Notes: generated from the letters alone by a model not told the origin. Counted from the first letter of the stretch, positions 1 through 10,102 are shown. The stretch: 64,000 nt of DNA from Plutella xylostella (GCF_932276165.1 NC_063983.1:2797501-2861500); one strand, 5' to 3'. Numbers and translations are program-made.

Positions 1-519
1 CAATTCTGTCAAATTTCAACCCTTGGCTCATGAATAAAATGCCAATTAAAAACAAATACTGGGCGAAAATTCCGTTAATTCCAATTTCGAATTTAAACTT
101 TAAAGTGCACGTTGTTTTGTCGTTGTAAATTTCGCGACCGTTCGAAAACGTCATTGTTAGAGTTTTACCGGTACAAAAAAAGTTTGAATGACAATACAAA
201 CTCATGGAATATTCGTTGCTGGCAGCAGGTAGAGTGTGTTTCAGGTTTCAGAAAACCCTTACTTACTTTTGAAGTGTTTTTACGAATATTTTTTTATGAA
301 AATGTGTCTGAAACTGCTCGCATCTCACTTAACAGTACCTACGGTCCGGAAATTAACTGATAAGTAATAAATGCCCCAAAAGAGTAATAGAATATTAAAT
401 AAGTAACTTATTATCTTTTGACCACCTCAAGTGATATCGAAAAAAATTAAGTCAGATGTGAAGCGTTTCCTACAATACCCCTCTTATTCCATCTGGGTTT
501 AATAACAAAAGAGGCGGAC
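1..519. other. No recognisable feature
   Basis: AT-rich DNA. The open frame at 112-360 has no recognisable domain and no sign of being coding. Nothing else can be supported here. Confidence 0.6.
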
Positions 520-539
520 CACCATTTTGATCCAGAACA

Positions 540-1000
540 GAGCGGTCGATATTATCCGGCATATTACTGTCCCGGATATCGACACGGCAGTAATGTATCA
601 CATTATTGTGTTAGTGTATCATCACTGTTCGCTTGTATCATTGATAGTTCGTCTCGCGTGCTGGGCTATTACTGCCTACTCGTGATATTAGTGATGCCAA
701 AATATTATATTAATATAATTATAGAAATCGATAAATGTTATATCGATATTACAATAAATATGTTTCTTACGGGTACATTGCATAAAGATTTGGTAATTAC
801 AAAAATGTTTGGTAATATTATTATGAATAAGAACAATTATCTTGTTTTTAACAAACACAAGACCTAAACTATATAGGGTTTGGTCACTGTGGTAAACGTT
901 AATAGCTGGTTAAACGTTACTCGAGGTAGTCTTCTCTTGCATCCAGTTTATCGATATCGATAGGTGTCAAGTTTGTGCGAATCCCATGCCTATCGACAAT
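540..1000. promoter_or_regulatory. CGATA/TATCGATA motif cluster (candidate boundary or promoter-proximal element)
   Basis: The segment holds repeated TCGATA/TATCGA motifs at 546-551, 577-582, 727-733, 741-748, 949-962 and about 993. TATCGATATCGATA at 949-962 is a 14-bp perfect palindrome with two overlapping copies of the DRE sequence TATCGATA. In Drosophila, TATCGATA is bound by DREF and clustered CGATA by the boundary protein BEAF-32; whether that applies here is inference. An inverted repeat (GTCGATA...CCGG / CCGGATATCGAC) lies at 545-582. No gene is visible next to it. Confidence 0.3.
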
Positions 1001-1262
1001 ACATTACTGTCCCATCGCCCTGTCCCAGCCACAACATGTGTTTAAGTTAATTCTTACAATTAACTTTAAGCGTAGATCGCGTAAGAATAGAAAATAGTTG
1101 GCACGCGACGTTCTATTGCTGTTGTATTAGATTTTATTGTTTCTAATGACATATTGTATTGTATAGTCTACGTGTGTAACTTTCGAGTATTTCAATACAT
1201 ACAGAATTCTTACACTATAATCAAAGTGCTTACATATTATGCATGACAATTTTTTTTTTAAG

Positions 1263-1368
1263 TTTTCTTGCAATTCTTTGGAGCTACGTATGAAACTTTT
1301 GAAAAATAAACGATGTTTTCTTGCTATTCTTTGGAGCTAAGTATGAAACTTCTGAAAAATAAACGATT
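1263..1368. repeat. Tandem duplication, 2 x 53 bp
   Basis: Two adjacent copies of a 53-bp unit (1263-1315 and 1316-1368) differ at a few bases. Each holds TTCTTTGGAGCTA and ends AAAATAAACGAT. It looks like a local duplication in non-coding DNA. Confidence 0.85.
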
Positions 1369-1533
1369 TTGAATATAAGTTTATTGTTTTGTCAATTGGC
1401 GGTACTTGTGATTTTGTTTGGTTACCTATGTTGTTATCATAATCTGTTCTATCACTACCGTCAACTGATTATACAGTTCAATATTTTTATTGGTTTAAGA
1501 ATATAAGTTTATTTAACTCACTTGTTACGGAAA

Positions 1534-1625
1534 ATTCTTTTAGCATTAAGTCTACCCTTTGTATTTTTATTTGTAATATTTTGTACAATAAAGGAATAAA
1601 TCATAATAATTATTATTATTATATA
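1534..1625 (+). repeat. LINE 3' tail fragment (TTTTAGCATTAAG type)
   Basis: CTTTTAGCATTAAGTCTACC is followed by a T-rich stretch, a GTACAATAAAGG polyadenylation-like signal and an ATT microsatellite. The same sequence order recurs at 1990-2283, 10342-10456, 19500-20570 and 20911-20998. It looks like the 3' end of a 5'-truncated retrotransposon. No coding part remains. Confidence 0.6.
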
Positions 1626-1989
1626 AATTTGAACCTGTTTATAAATTTGAACTACCTACTTTCTCAGTAATCTCATATTTTTTTCAAATTTATTAGAGAA
1701 AAAATGGTTCAGAAAAACCCTTTTACCCCCCTGACTCACTACTCACTTGTTTCCTGCTTACTACTTCTATACTTTTTGTTAATAGTAAAATTAAAAACTA
1801 TGGACCAAATCAGCCAGTTACATTTGATTACACTCTAATGAGACACTGCAGTTTTGTTTTTCCGAAGCTTCGAAGTGCTGCGCTAACTACGGTTCTATCT
1901 CGTTGCATTAAGCGTGCCGAAGGCGTTACAATTATTATAAACTGTTACTTAAACTGTTTTACAAAATTTAACTGTCCTCATTGTCTTTC
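1626..1989. other. No recognisable feature
   Basis: AT-rich sequence with no supportable gene or repeat boundary. A short open frame begins at 1838 but runs into the LINE tail that follows, so it is not treated as a gene. Confidence 0.55.
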
Positions 1990-2283
1990 GCACTACCTAT
2001 CACTTCCTCCACAACGCCCAAGGTTAACTGGAAGAGAATGCTTTTAGCATTAATAATAATAATAATAAATCATTTATTTCAGACCAAAATACATAGTCCA
2101 TAGCGTGTTAGTAACAATTTATCTTATTCTATGTAGTGTTAGTAAAACAAATAAATAATAATTATACGTGCTTAACTTAATACCAATCCTATGCATAACT
2201 GGTGTGACGTAACACCCAATGAGTTCGCCTATGTACAAATTGATTTTTGTGCCATAAAGAATTTAATAAATATTATTATTATT
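1990..2283 (+). repeat. LINE 3' tail split by a nested insertion
   Basis: The left part (1990-2047) reads CCCAAGGTTAACTGGAAGAG then TTTTAGCATTAA. The right part (about 2220-2283) resumes with GAGTTCGCCTATGTAC, a CATAAAGAATTTAATA signal and an ATT repeat. The uninterrupted copy at 10342-10456 shows that the two halves are contiguous in the family. The intervening 170 bp belong to a second element in the opposite orientation. Confidence 0.6.
2048..2170 (-). repeat. LINE 3' end with (TTA)n tail, nested
   Basis: Read on the minus strand, the segment runs through CTATGTATTTTGGTCTGAAA and an AATAAATG signal into a (TTA)n microsatellite. This is the expected layout of a non-LTR retrotransposon 3' end. 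It interrupts the plus-strand tail around it. Confidence 0.5.
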
Positions 2284-2765
2284 GTTCGTTCGTTCGTGGA
2301 TTTAGAGAGTGACCCCGGACCCCACATGAGGGGCGATTCCACAAGTCATGCCCGAATGAGTCGATCCTATTAACGATATAAATACACCGAACGATAACAT
2401 CGCCAGTAGACAGCAGACCTTTACCGCGCATTGTGAACTTGACCTTACCGAAAAATCTAGAAGGAATTTGATTGAATTTCTGCGAATCCATTGTGCTTTC
2501 GAATAGAATGTGCTGTTATGACGGTCTCTGCTGGTTGATGTTTGAGTACTTGTTAGCTAGGCTAGATACTCATAAGTTCATATTATTATAAGTAATTTAT
2601 TTGGATACTTACTGTAAATTTTGTAATAAGTATGTAATGGTATTTATTTAGTCATTTTCAGTTTGAGTAATGTGTAATAAATAAATATTAAGTAATAACA
2701 AATCTACAGATTTTGTGCTTGAAACTTCACTTTTCGTCATATAGGTTTGTAGACTCTACATTGTA
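2283..2765 (+). mobile_element. Probable solo LTR or 5' LTR of an LTR retrotransposon
   Basis: The segment has the parts of an LTR in order: a TGTTCG start at 2283; a TATAAATA box near 2377; a CCAGTAGAC initiator-like sequence about 30 bp downstream (near 2402-2410); an AATAAATAAATA polyadenylation-like signal near 2675; and an end in a CTCTACATTGTAGAG palindrome. A GAGTGACCCCCC motif resembling a primer-binding-site start follows at once. No second copy and no gag or pol frame occurs in the window, so it is either a solo LTR or the remains of a decayed element. The exact ends are uncertain. Confidence 0.4.
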
Positions 2766-3070
2766 GAGTGACCCCCCAGGCGCCACCCAAGGAGCGCCAC
2801 TTACGCCACAACAGTTTGTCCTCTACCTATCACAAATCCAGAAGCCTCATAAAAGCGACCGTGTAAAACCGCATTCGAGCCCACAACTCTACAAATACAA
2901 TAGCCAAGAAGCGGCGAAAAGGGACTTTCCAAAACAATAACTACCAACCGGACAAAACTAAAACCATAGACTAGACAAAGTTGGGATGCGCACGCGCTTG
3001 TTCCCACGTGCCTTTGTCGGCACACGACAAAGGGGCGCCGACGACGTGCCCCCACCCAGGTGAGTCGCCC
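2766..3070. other. GC-rich segment after the LTR-like sequence
   Basis: GC-rich sequence starting with the PBS-like GAGTGACCCCCC. It ends near 3057-3066 in CCAGGTGAGTCG, a good match to a 5' splice site. It could be the leader of the LTR element. Open frames on both strands have no recognisable domains and are not called. Confidence 0.3.
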
Positions 3071-3714
3071 ACTACTCACCGTAAACTCACCTTTATGAAT
3101 AAAACCACAGAGAAGCTTAAGGCTTGTTACAGCGACCGGAAAAATATTTTCTCCGTTTCGACTTCAAAAGGTCTTGCCTCAATGTGTGGTTATACGATTC
3201 TGGTTTCTTTGTCTTCAGTTGATGGTGTTGATTCAAATGCGGCATCACTGGCTTATAAACAAGTGCAGTAGTTCAATGATTCATAGGAAAGGCTATACGG
3301 AGTTGACCCCTCATTTAAGGTAGGGCAATTGTTTATCAATATGTCTATGATTAATGTATCTGATTGGGTGTATCGTGACCGCTGGTTCGGGGTAGGCAAT
3401 TAGAGGCGATCACGAACTTTGATGATATGTGATTGCGCTTGCTAATTCGTTGTAAGTGAGCACCGGTTGGGTTTGTGTGTGGTATTGTTTTAATGGTTAC
3501 TAAGGAGGTTTTAATTTTGTTGCTAGTGTTGCGTTGCGATGATATGAGATAAGATTTTAAAAACTTTTGTATCTTTTTTTGTAGTCGTTATCGCTATCAT
3601 AAATTTATAATCGATGTTAGTGATACGTTTACATAAAAATTTAGAAGATATTAATAATTAAAAGCTCTCTAGTTAAATTGGTATTTCTGTAAATTATGTA
3701 CTTACTTACTTATA
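3071..3714. other. No recognisable feature
   Basis: AT-rich flank of the Tc1 element. Nothing supportable was seen. Confidence 0.5.
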
Positions 3715-3994
3715 CACTCGCGAGCAACCAAATCGACTCAAGCCTTGACGGCGCAAACATACATTAATACAAGTAAAATTATGAATAGAAATAATAAAAA
3801 TGATATGTCATTTAAAAGCTTAAGATGTCAGCTTTAATTTGATATCATTATTATTGAAATCCATTCATCATTTTTGAAATAAATGATGTCTGAACGCAAT
3901 TGTAGGAAAAACGGGAATTTAGGAAAAAAGGGTATGGGTATCGTATTATACAAATTAAACAAAAAATGTTAAGATAAAAATTTATTTATTTAAA

Positions 3995-5026
3995 TCAATA
4001 CTTTGTATTGCCCCCTCTTGCCCTAATTACAGCCTGCAGCCTGTTTCTCATAGACCTTATCAACTTTTTGACAGTTTCCTGAGGAATGCCGTCCCACTCC
4101 TCTAATAAAGCTGTCTTCAGCTCGTCCACGCTTGCAGGGACTGGATTCCTGGCCCGAACTCTTCTTTTGAGCTCGTCCCATAAGTGTTCGATGGGATTCA
4201 GGTCAGGACTGAGCGCAGGCCAGTCCATCGTGCGCAATTCCTTCTCTCTCAGAAACTGCCGACTGACTCGTGCCGTGTGGCAGCGGGCATTGTCGTGCAT
4301 TAGCACGAAGTCTTCACCGACAAATTCTGCATAGGGCACAACATGACCGAGTAGAATGTCGGTGATGTACCGATCAGCTGTTAACCCGCCTCCTCGGCCG
4401 CCTCCAGGCACGAAAACAAGTGCGGTTTTTCCCTCTAGAGAAATACCAGCCCACATCATGCAGGAACCGCCGCCATATGCTACTGTTTCAGCGAAACAAC
4501 ATTGGGCAAATCGTTCCCCCGGACGCCGGTAGACCCGGCCTCTCCTGTCACTGCCATGCAGACACACTCTGCACTCATCAGTAAACAGGACCGACCGCCA
4601 TTGCGCAATGCTCCAATCGAGATGCTCTCGAGCAAACTGAAGACGCGCTTGTCGGTGGCCTGCAGTCAATTTGGGGCCTGATGCAGGTCTTTTTGGTGTC
4701 AAGTTGGCTTCCTTCAAGCGTCTTCTCACTGTCCACTCGCTGACAGCCACTTGTCGTACACGTCTCAGTTCTTGCTGCACATCAACGCCCGTAAGGTGTC
4801 GATTGCGCAGCGAGGTTGAGACAATGAAGCGGTCGTCTCTCTCTGAAGTGCAGCGGTGGCGGCCCGTTCTTGGTCTTCGATTGAAGGCACCAGTCTCTTG
4901 GAACCGTCTGTATACTCGGGATACAGCAGACTGGCTCAAGTGGAGCTGGGCAGCGACTGCTCGCTGACTTAACCCTTGTTGCAGCAAGGCAACAACTTGA
5001 GCAGCTTCTTCTGGTGTGGTATCCAT
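3995..5026 (-). CDS. Tc1-family transposase (DD34E), intact, 343 aa
   Basis: The protein cuts and pastes its own transposon through the terminal repeats. The start is the ATG at 5024-5026 (MDTTPEEAAQ). The frame stays open ten codons upstream but begins there at TTG, and 343 aa matches the usual Tc1 length. Residues about 5-105 form two helix-turn-helix units (SQRAVAAQLHLSQSAVSRVYRRF is the first, written here only as a locator; the second ends near TVRRRLKE) joined by an RRPRTGRHR linker like the GRPR AT-hook. The catalytic triad is D150 (LFTDECR), D245 (LMHDNARCH) and E280 (SPDLNPIEHLW), with 34 residues between the last two, hence DD34E. No stop or frameshift is seen. An AATAAATAAA signal lies just past the stop (about 3977-3990). 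Confidence 0.95.
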   Translation of the reverse strand: MDTTPEEAAQVVALLQQGLSQRAVAAQLHLSQSAVSRVYRRFQETGAFNRRPRTGRHRCTSERDDRFIVSTSLRNRHLTGVDVQQELRRVRQVAVSEWTVRRRLKEANLTPKRPASGPKLTAGHRQARLQFAREHLDWSIAQWRSVLFTDECRVCLHGSDRRGRVYRRPGERFAQCCFAETVAYGGGSCMMWAGISLEGKTALVFVPGGGRGGGLTADRYITDILLGHVVPYAEFVGEDFVLMHDNARCHTARVSRQFLREKELRTMDWPALSPDLNPIEHLWDELKRRVRARNPVPASVDELKTALLEEWDGIPQETVKKLIRSMRNRLQAVIRARGGNTKY

Positions 5027-5085
5027 GGGTTTGCGAAAACAAGGAATACAATGCAACGAGATGTGTACCGGTCAACTTGCAACAA

Positions 5086-5125
5086 GCGACTGATAAGGTA
5101 CACCGGATGTGGAAAGGTTTTATAG
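5086..5125 (-). promoter_or_regulatory. Core promoter of the Tc1 transposase (TATA + initiator)
   Basis: On the minus strand CTATAAAA (5118-5125) lies upstream of a TCAGTC initiator (5088-5093). From the T of TATA to the presumed +1 A at 5091 is 33 bp, the normal spacing for insect promoters. Transcription from here would give a 5' leader of about 65 nt before the ATG at 5026. This is read from the sequence; expression is not shown. Confidence 0.6.
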
Positions 5126-5361
5126 CGGGATCAGGTAGCGCAAGGCGTGGATTCCTAATGAGGTAATTAACACTGACGGGCAATTAAAATGCGTCATTAA
5201 ATCTGCGCTTAGTTTTTTTTTATGGTATTGATCTTAATTGAAAGCCTAATTCTTCAGCTTTCGAATGACATATCACTTTTATATTTACCATTTATCGTTT
5301 TAGGAAAATCAATGTATATGTGCGCCGTGAAGGCTTGAGTCGATTTGGTTGCTCGCGAGTG

Positions 5362-6107
5362 TAGTATTCCTAAGATCTACAAGGCACGAATATGCATTTC
5401 GAATGTTTATCAAAAACACGCTTTCAACTGCAAAATAAATAAATAAACGTAATGGTTTACGCTAAGTATTTCGACCAATAACACTCCGGCAAAATGACAC
5501 GCTTCTACTAATGCACAGAGTTTACGATAATGCCACCTTTTCTTTCCGTCCGCGCAATGCTAAGGGTACAAATACACGACCGTTGCGTTCGACAACGGTG
5601 TTTCCGTTTTGGTGTCAGTTTTCTTCTTGTCGTTTTTTGTGACAAACACTAGAGCGTCTAGGTTTTGTGGTAAAAAGATTGGCAGTCAGATTATTAATAT
5701 ACTTACATATAAGTTCTTTCCAGTGTCCTTTAAAGTAGAATGGACAGTAGTTTATCAGAGCGATAACTGTTGGATTGGTTGCGATTTACACAATGGGGCT
5801 AATACTTACACATATTCACAATCTTACTTTTATTACTATAATTATTACTGAGCTACAACCTTAACCGCTCTTAAGTATATAAAAAAATCATAAGTTAATA
5901 TTAATTAGAAGTCCAAATTACCACACTTACTTAAAATAATTTAATATACTTACATAAAGATAAATTAACTCAGCAAAATAGCCTTGAAAGTAAATAGGTA
6001 TACATATTTGTGTTTTTGAGAACCTAATCATAAAACATATCCGGCAATCTTTGTTAACAGCTTTAGAGGACATGTATTTTGCTCTTACTGAACATCGCGA
6101 TAAGATG
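5362..6107. other. No recognisable feature
   Basis: AT-rich spacer between two transposons. The 80-codon frame at 5609-5851 shows no domain and is not called. Confidence 0.5.
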
Positions 6108-6109
6108 TA

Positions 6110-7093
6110 GGGTAACGTAACGTACCTTGGGACGCTTGTACCTCGGGACAATGATTTTATTTTTAAAACTGGCAAATTTAACAAAGTATCATTCTACCCT
6201 ATGCGTAGTGATTTACTCGCTTGGCCAAACTAGTGAGCCTCGTGATCATACCGGGATCGAGTGTGAGGTGAAGACAACATTAAGTTTTTTGGAGACAAAA
6301 TTTACTTTTGTATAGTTTTTTGAGTTGCTTTATCTCATTGAGGCATGCTCAAAATTGAGACATGGATATCACGTATATATTTTCAGTTATTTCATTTTTA
6401 TGATACGGCAATTATCTGAAAGATTCCTAACATAAAAATAAAGATACTGATTTTTTTTGTTAATAATTGCTTTTTTGTACCTTGGGACACGATTAAATTT
6501 GTACCTTGGGACACTATTTCCTATGGTTTTGTACTTTGGAGAATGCTAACTTCTAAATTACGTCTTATATCTCTGTTCTTATAAGTGGCAGAGTGAAACT
6601 GGAATGAACAGAGTTACAGTCAGTCTGGAACGTTTGAAACAAGCAGTAGATAAAGTAAAAACAGGAGAAAATATTCCTATTTATTTTATATAAAGTGAAT
6701 GTTCCTTTTTGTAACATAAGATTCAACAATAATCGCAAAATATAATTTCGTTATAAACAAATGATAATATGATGTCAATGTAGTTATAAAATTTCGATGA
6801 TTACAGGACTTTTTGTACTAAAAATATTATAAATCAATTTGTCCCAAAGTACACTTAAGATTGTCCCAAGGTACAAACGTGTAACGTACCTTGGGTCAAA
6901 ACAAGCATTTTTACTTTTATCTTAATTTCAAAAAATCTGGCCACTCCAAAGCTCCACCACAAATACTAGTGATAATAGATTATATATCCTATCGAATAAA
7001 GTAAATTTCACATTAATATCTTAGTTGTACGCTGCAATATCTTCATTCAAAGTTGGGGTAGTCGAAAGTGTCCCTAGGTACGTTACGTTACCC
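6110..7093. mobile_element. Non-autonomous TIR element with nine 12-bp internal motifs
   Basis: The ends are inverted: GGGTAACGTAACGTACC at 6110 and its complement at 7077-7093, flanked by TA at 6108-6109 and 7094-7095. A 12-bp motif GTACCTTGGGAC, or close variants, occurs at 6122, 6138, 6477, 6501, 6531 and 6886. The complementary form occurs at 6841, 6863 and 7070. The mirrored layout resembles transposase-binding subterminal repeats. No transposase frame is present, so the element would need an enzyme from elsewhere. Superfamily not assigned; TA target duplication is compatible with several. Confidence 0.8.
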
Positions 7094-7095
7094 TA

Positions 7096-8550
7096 AAGGT
7101 GGAACCAAATTAATGTGTTAGCACTTTTAGTGTGGTTAATCGAGCGACTGACTGTACTGGCCATCGTATATTGGTTGAATGACGCTGTTACTTTGAAGTA
7201 GTGTTGAGGATAAGTGGTGTAGTTGCGATCTTGATACTTGTATCCAAGGCATGGTGTTTTAAAGTTACTCATCAACAAAGCTGATTTTATCCGTAATAAT
7301 TATAGTTAATGTAAAAAAAATACTTGAGTATCTTATTTTATGTTACGGCCAGGATGCCCTGAAACAACAACCTAAGGATCGAACTACTCAAACTATAGTC
7401 TTGCATTATTTTATGAGCACTACCTACCTCTACACTACTCAACTACACAAGTAATCAGTTTTAATATAGACAGTTAACTATATTTATTTCCTATTGATAT
7501 TTTCTTATATCTTTTACTCCAATGAAACATTTTTGAAAACAAATACTTTCAAATTATTTACCAAGTATCAAAACCGTTTGCTCAGACTACACGCAGCGCG
7601 CAAATATCAACATCGGTCCGTTGTCGCACACATTACGTGTGAGATACGGCGGCGTTGTCACGTGAGTACACGAGCATTCAGTGTTCGCGAGTGAATTGGG
7701 CTTTTCACGCCCACAGCGGAATTGCACTTATGAAGACAGAACAATGGACTGTGAAGTCGCCTTGAGGTAGAAAATTGCGGAGCTGTGTGCTAAAACCTGG
7801 TTGCAGTTGCGGCTGAAAGATTTTAGAGAGTTACAGTTGGATATACTGCGATTCTTTTCTATTATTTCAGATCTATTCTAACAGTGATTAAAAAAATTTA
7901 TAAAGTAGTAACTTATTAAGTACATAACATTATTTAACTATTACTTAATTAAAGCTAACTATAATCGGCCAATCGGTTACGGCTAAATGACACAATACCG
8001 ACAGTTACCTATGTGTAACTTTCTGTACTGTTTTTCAGCTTCAGGAGGTTTAAGAAAACAATACCAAACAAAATATGATTAAATTTCTGAACTGATGAAT
8101 AAACTTAATAATATACTTTAAAGCAACTTAATAGTACTATTAAGTTAAACTAGATTGTACCAGGACTACAGAACGTGGGCGGAGTTTTTGCGCGACGAAA
8201 TAAAGTTGGGAACTAACGATCACGCAACACACACTGGACACAACCTGCGATCCCGTTACTGCACGACAACCTTTGGCAGTAAGGCCGTGTACTAGGAGGT
8301 TAGAGAGCAGACGGAAGTTGTTTTTTAAGTGATTTTAGAATATTATGTTTTCAGTTCAAAGTTATGAGCCCGTAATCATGCACTGCTTTAAGGATGCCAC
8401 TGCTGCGGCTAACTTTCTGTGTCTAATGTCGGTCCATCGGGCTGAAGGGCGTCCCACGCATGCATTTCTTTTTCCATTTTTAAGCAAAAATTCTAGTAAT
8501 TAAACAGCTTTAAATCTAGTAACAGCTTTAAATATACTACAAAGCTGGCA
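7096..8550. other. No recognisable feature
   Basis: AT-rich DNA with a more GC-rich patch near 7590-7690 and another near 8170-8300. No supportable gene, and no repeat boundaries found. Confidence 0.5.
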
Positions 8551-8558
8551 GGGCTACA

Positions 8559-8941
8559 CGGATTCATTATTGATGACATTAAACTCGTTTTATGCGTGTT
8601 CCATCAATCACAGCGCCGTATTTATGGCTAATCGCGGTATATAATTACATTTATCTACGTCGGCCGAATGGCGTAGTGGTTAGTGACCCTGACTACTGAG
8701 CCGAAGCTCCCGGGTTCGATTCCCGGCTGGGGCAGATATTTGTATAAACACAGATATTTGTTCTCGGGTCTTGGATGTGCCCGTAAAATGGCAATAGGCT
8801 CGCCCCCTGTTACATTGGGACTAAACATAACACTGGCGAAAAGTGGGTGCAGCAATGCACCTCTGCCTACCCCGCAAGGGAGTACAGTAGTACAAGGCGT
8901 GAGTGTGTGTGTGTGTATGTTATCTACGTCGAAAACGAACT
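8559..8941. mobile_element. MITE (about 114 bp) interrupted by a SINE
   Basis: The outer pieces (8559-8662 and 8920-8941) match the intact MITE at 15187-15299: a CGGnTTCnTTATnGA end, an internal ATCACAGCGC-like segment, and a TTATCTACGTCG...AACGAAC right end. Removing the SINE and one 12-bp target duplication leaves 114 bp, against 113 bp for the intact copy. Confidence 0.75.
8663..8919 (+). mobile_element. tRNA-derived SINE with 12-bp target-site duplication
   Basis: The 5' head is tRNA-like: box A TGGCGTAGTGG at about 8669 and a perfect pol III box B GGTTCGATTCC at about 8713. A non-tRNA body follows (GGCAATAGGCTCGCCCCCTG, then CTACCCCGCAAGGGAGTAC), ending in a GT-rich tail. TTATCTACGTCG is repeated at 8651-8662 and 8920-8931, the duplication expected from LINE-driven insertion. 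The open frames here are translations of the SINE, not genes. Confidence 0.9.
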
Positions 8942-10100
8942 CTTGCAGCGGCGGCAGACGTCATCAACGCGAAAACGCTCTCGCGATATCTTACCACAAC
9001 CTCCACACCCGAGTCCAGCACTAGACTTCAGAGGTCTGTTGGTAAATCAGTAACCCGATATCACCTGGTAACCTAGGTTCTAATCCCGGCGTGTAGCACT
9101 GACGTGTCAGTTAACATAGGACTTGTAGGGCGAAGGAACAAGTGTTTGGAAAGCGTTCGGTCTTTTGTACGAAGTCTGAAGTGACTGTTATGTGGTTTTG
9201 TAGCCCTTGTAGCTTGGGGCTTGTAAAGTTAAGTTAGGTTGTTTAGAGGAAGTGGAAGAGGTTGGTTACGGAGAAGAAACTGTAAGAATAGCTACATGAG
9301 ACTAATTTATACTCTACAAATATATTTATGTATACTCAGTAGATTTTTATCACAAACCTTAATATTTTCAGTCAGCATAAAACTTTGAAAAAATCAATAT
9401 CAAATTATAAAATTACCGAGATTTCAATGTCCTAAAAACCAAAATAAATTAAGCACAATCATCACATTTGCACACCTGTAATAAATAGTATTTTAAAATG
9501 TTATTTCGTACCTAACTAGAGATACATGCAACCCAATGGAAATGTACCGCTTGTGTTCACTTGAAGTCGCAAATAAGGGTTTCTCCAATTGATACGGATT
9601 ATCACATGGATACCGCATTGGCATACTTTCCTAGTAACATGGAGTAGGTAAAAAAATATTGGAGAAGGAATATAATTAATCCTACACGGAAAAGACTAGC
9701 TTTATGACTTCGTCTGCAATTTAGCATTAACAGCCAGCGACATATTCATTGGTGGTGAGTTAGAATAGAAATCAAAATCTCCATCAAATAACAAAATACC
9801 TACTTTGATATAGACGGTTTCTTTAAAATTCTATGTGAGCCTCTTTGTGTTCTAGATTGTATAATGCCTCCTCCACACTCCCGCTTCCTACCCCGCCACA
9901 GAGCGAGTAATAAAGCCGTGGCACGTCCACACTGGATAACACTATCTGACGCATAAATTTGTCACTTATCTGTCAGCCTGTGCCCGCAATACCGTATATA
10001 CGGCGCGAGACAATTCATGTGTCTGTGTGTGTTTATGTGCCATGTTTTACAACATGTGTTTTGCGAAATCACGTGAAATGATAATGTTGATATGTCGTGA
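8942..10100. other. Mostly featureless; Tc1-like MITE relic inside
   Basis: At 9683-9760 there is a relic (GGAAAAGACTAGCTTTATGA, then TCGTCTGCAAT) of the MITE family better preserved at 42856-42960 and 21053-21217. The rest shows nothing supportable. Confidence 0.45.
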
Positions 10101-10102
10101 CA

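Larger units (their letters stand above)
3715..5361 (-). mobile_element. Complete Tc1-family DNA transposon (1,647 bp)
   Basis: The element is bounded by inverted repeats starting CACTCGCGAGCAACCAAATC at 3715 and its complement ending at 5361. The first 41 bp of the two ends differ at one position and similarity extends to about 51 bp. TA dinucleotides flank it at 3713-3714 and 5362-5363, the target duplication of the Tc1/mariner superfamily. It carries one intact transposase frame on the minus strand, with its own TATA/initiator promoter and an AATAAA signal. The near-identity of the ends and the open frame suggest recent arrival or preserved function. Confidence 0.95.

Noticed and set aside
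2801..3271. Frames of 92 and 96 codons on opposite strands
   Set aside because: They overlap each other in GC-rich DNA after an LTR-like sequence and contain no recognised domain.
5027..5056. N-terminal extension of the transposase to 353 residues
   Set aside because: The upstream codon is TTG, not ATG; a eukaryotic start there is unlikely and the 343-aa form fits the family.
8663..8735. Functional tRNA gene
   Set aside because: Boxes A and B are present but a long SINE body and target duplications follow; it is a retroposon head.
8655..9053. Overlapping frames on both strands near 8.7-9.0 kb
   Set aside because: They are translations of a SINE and its host MITE.
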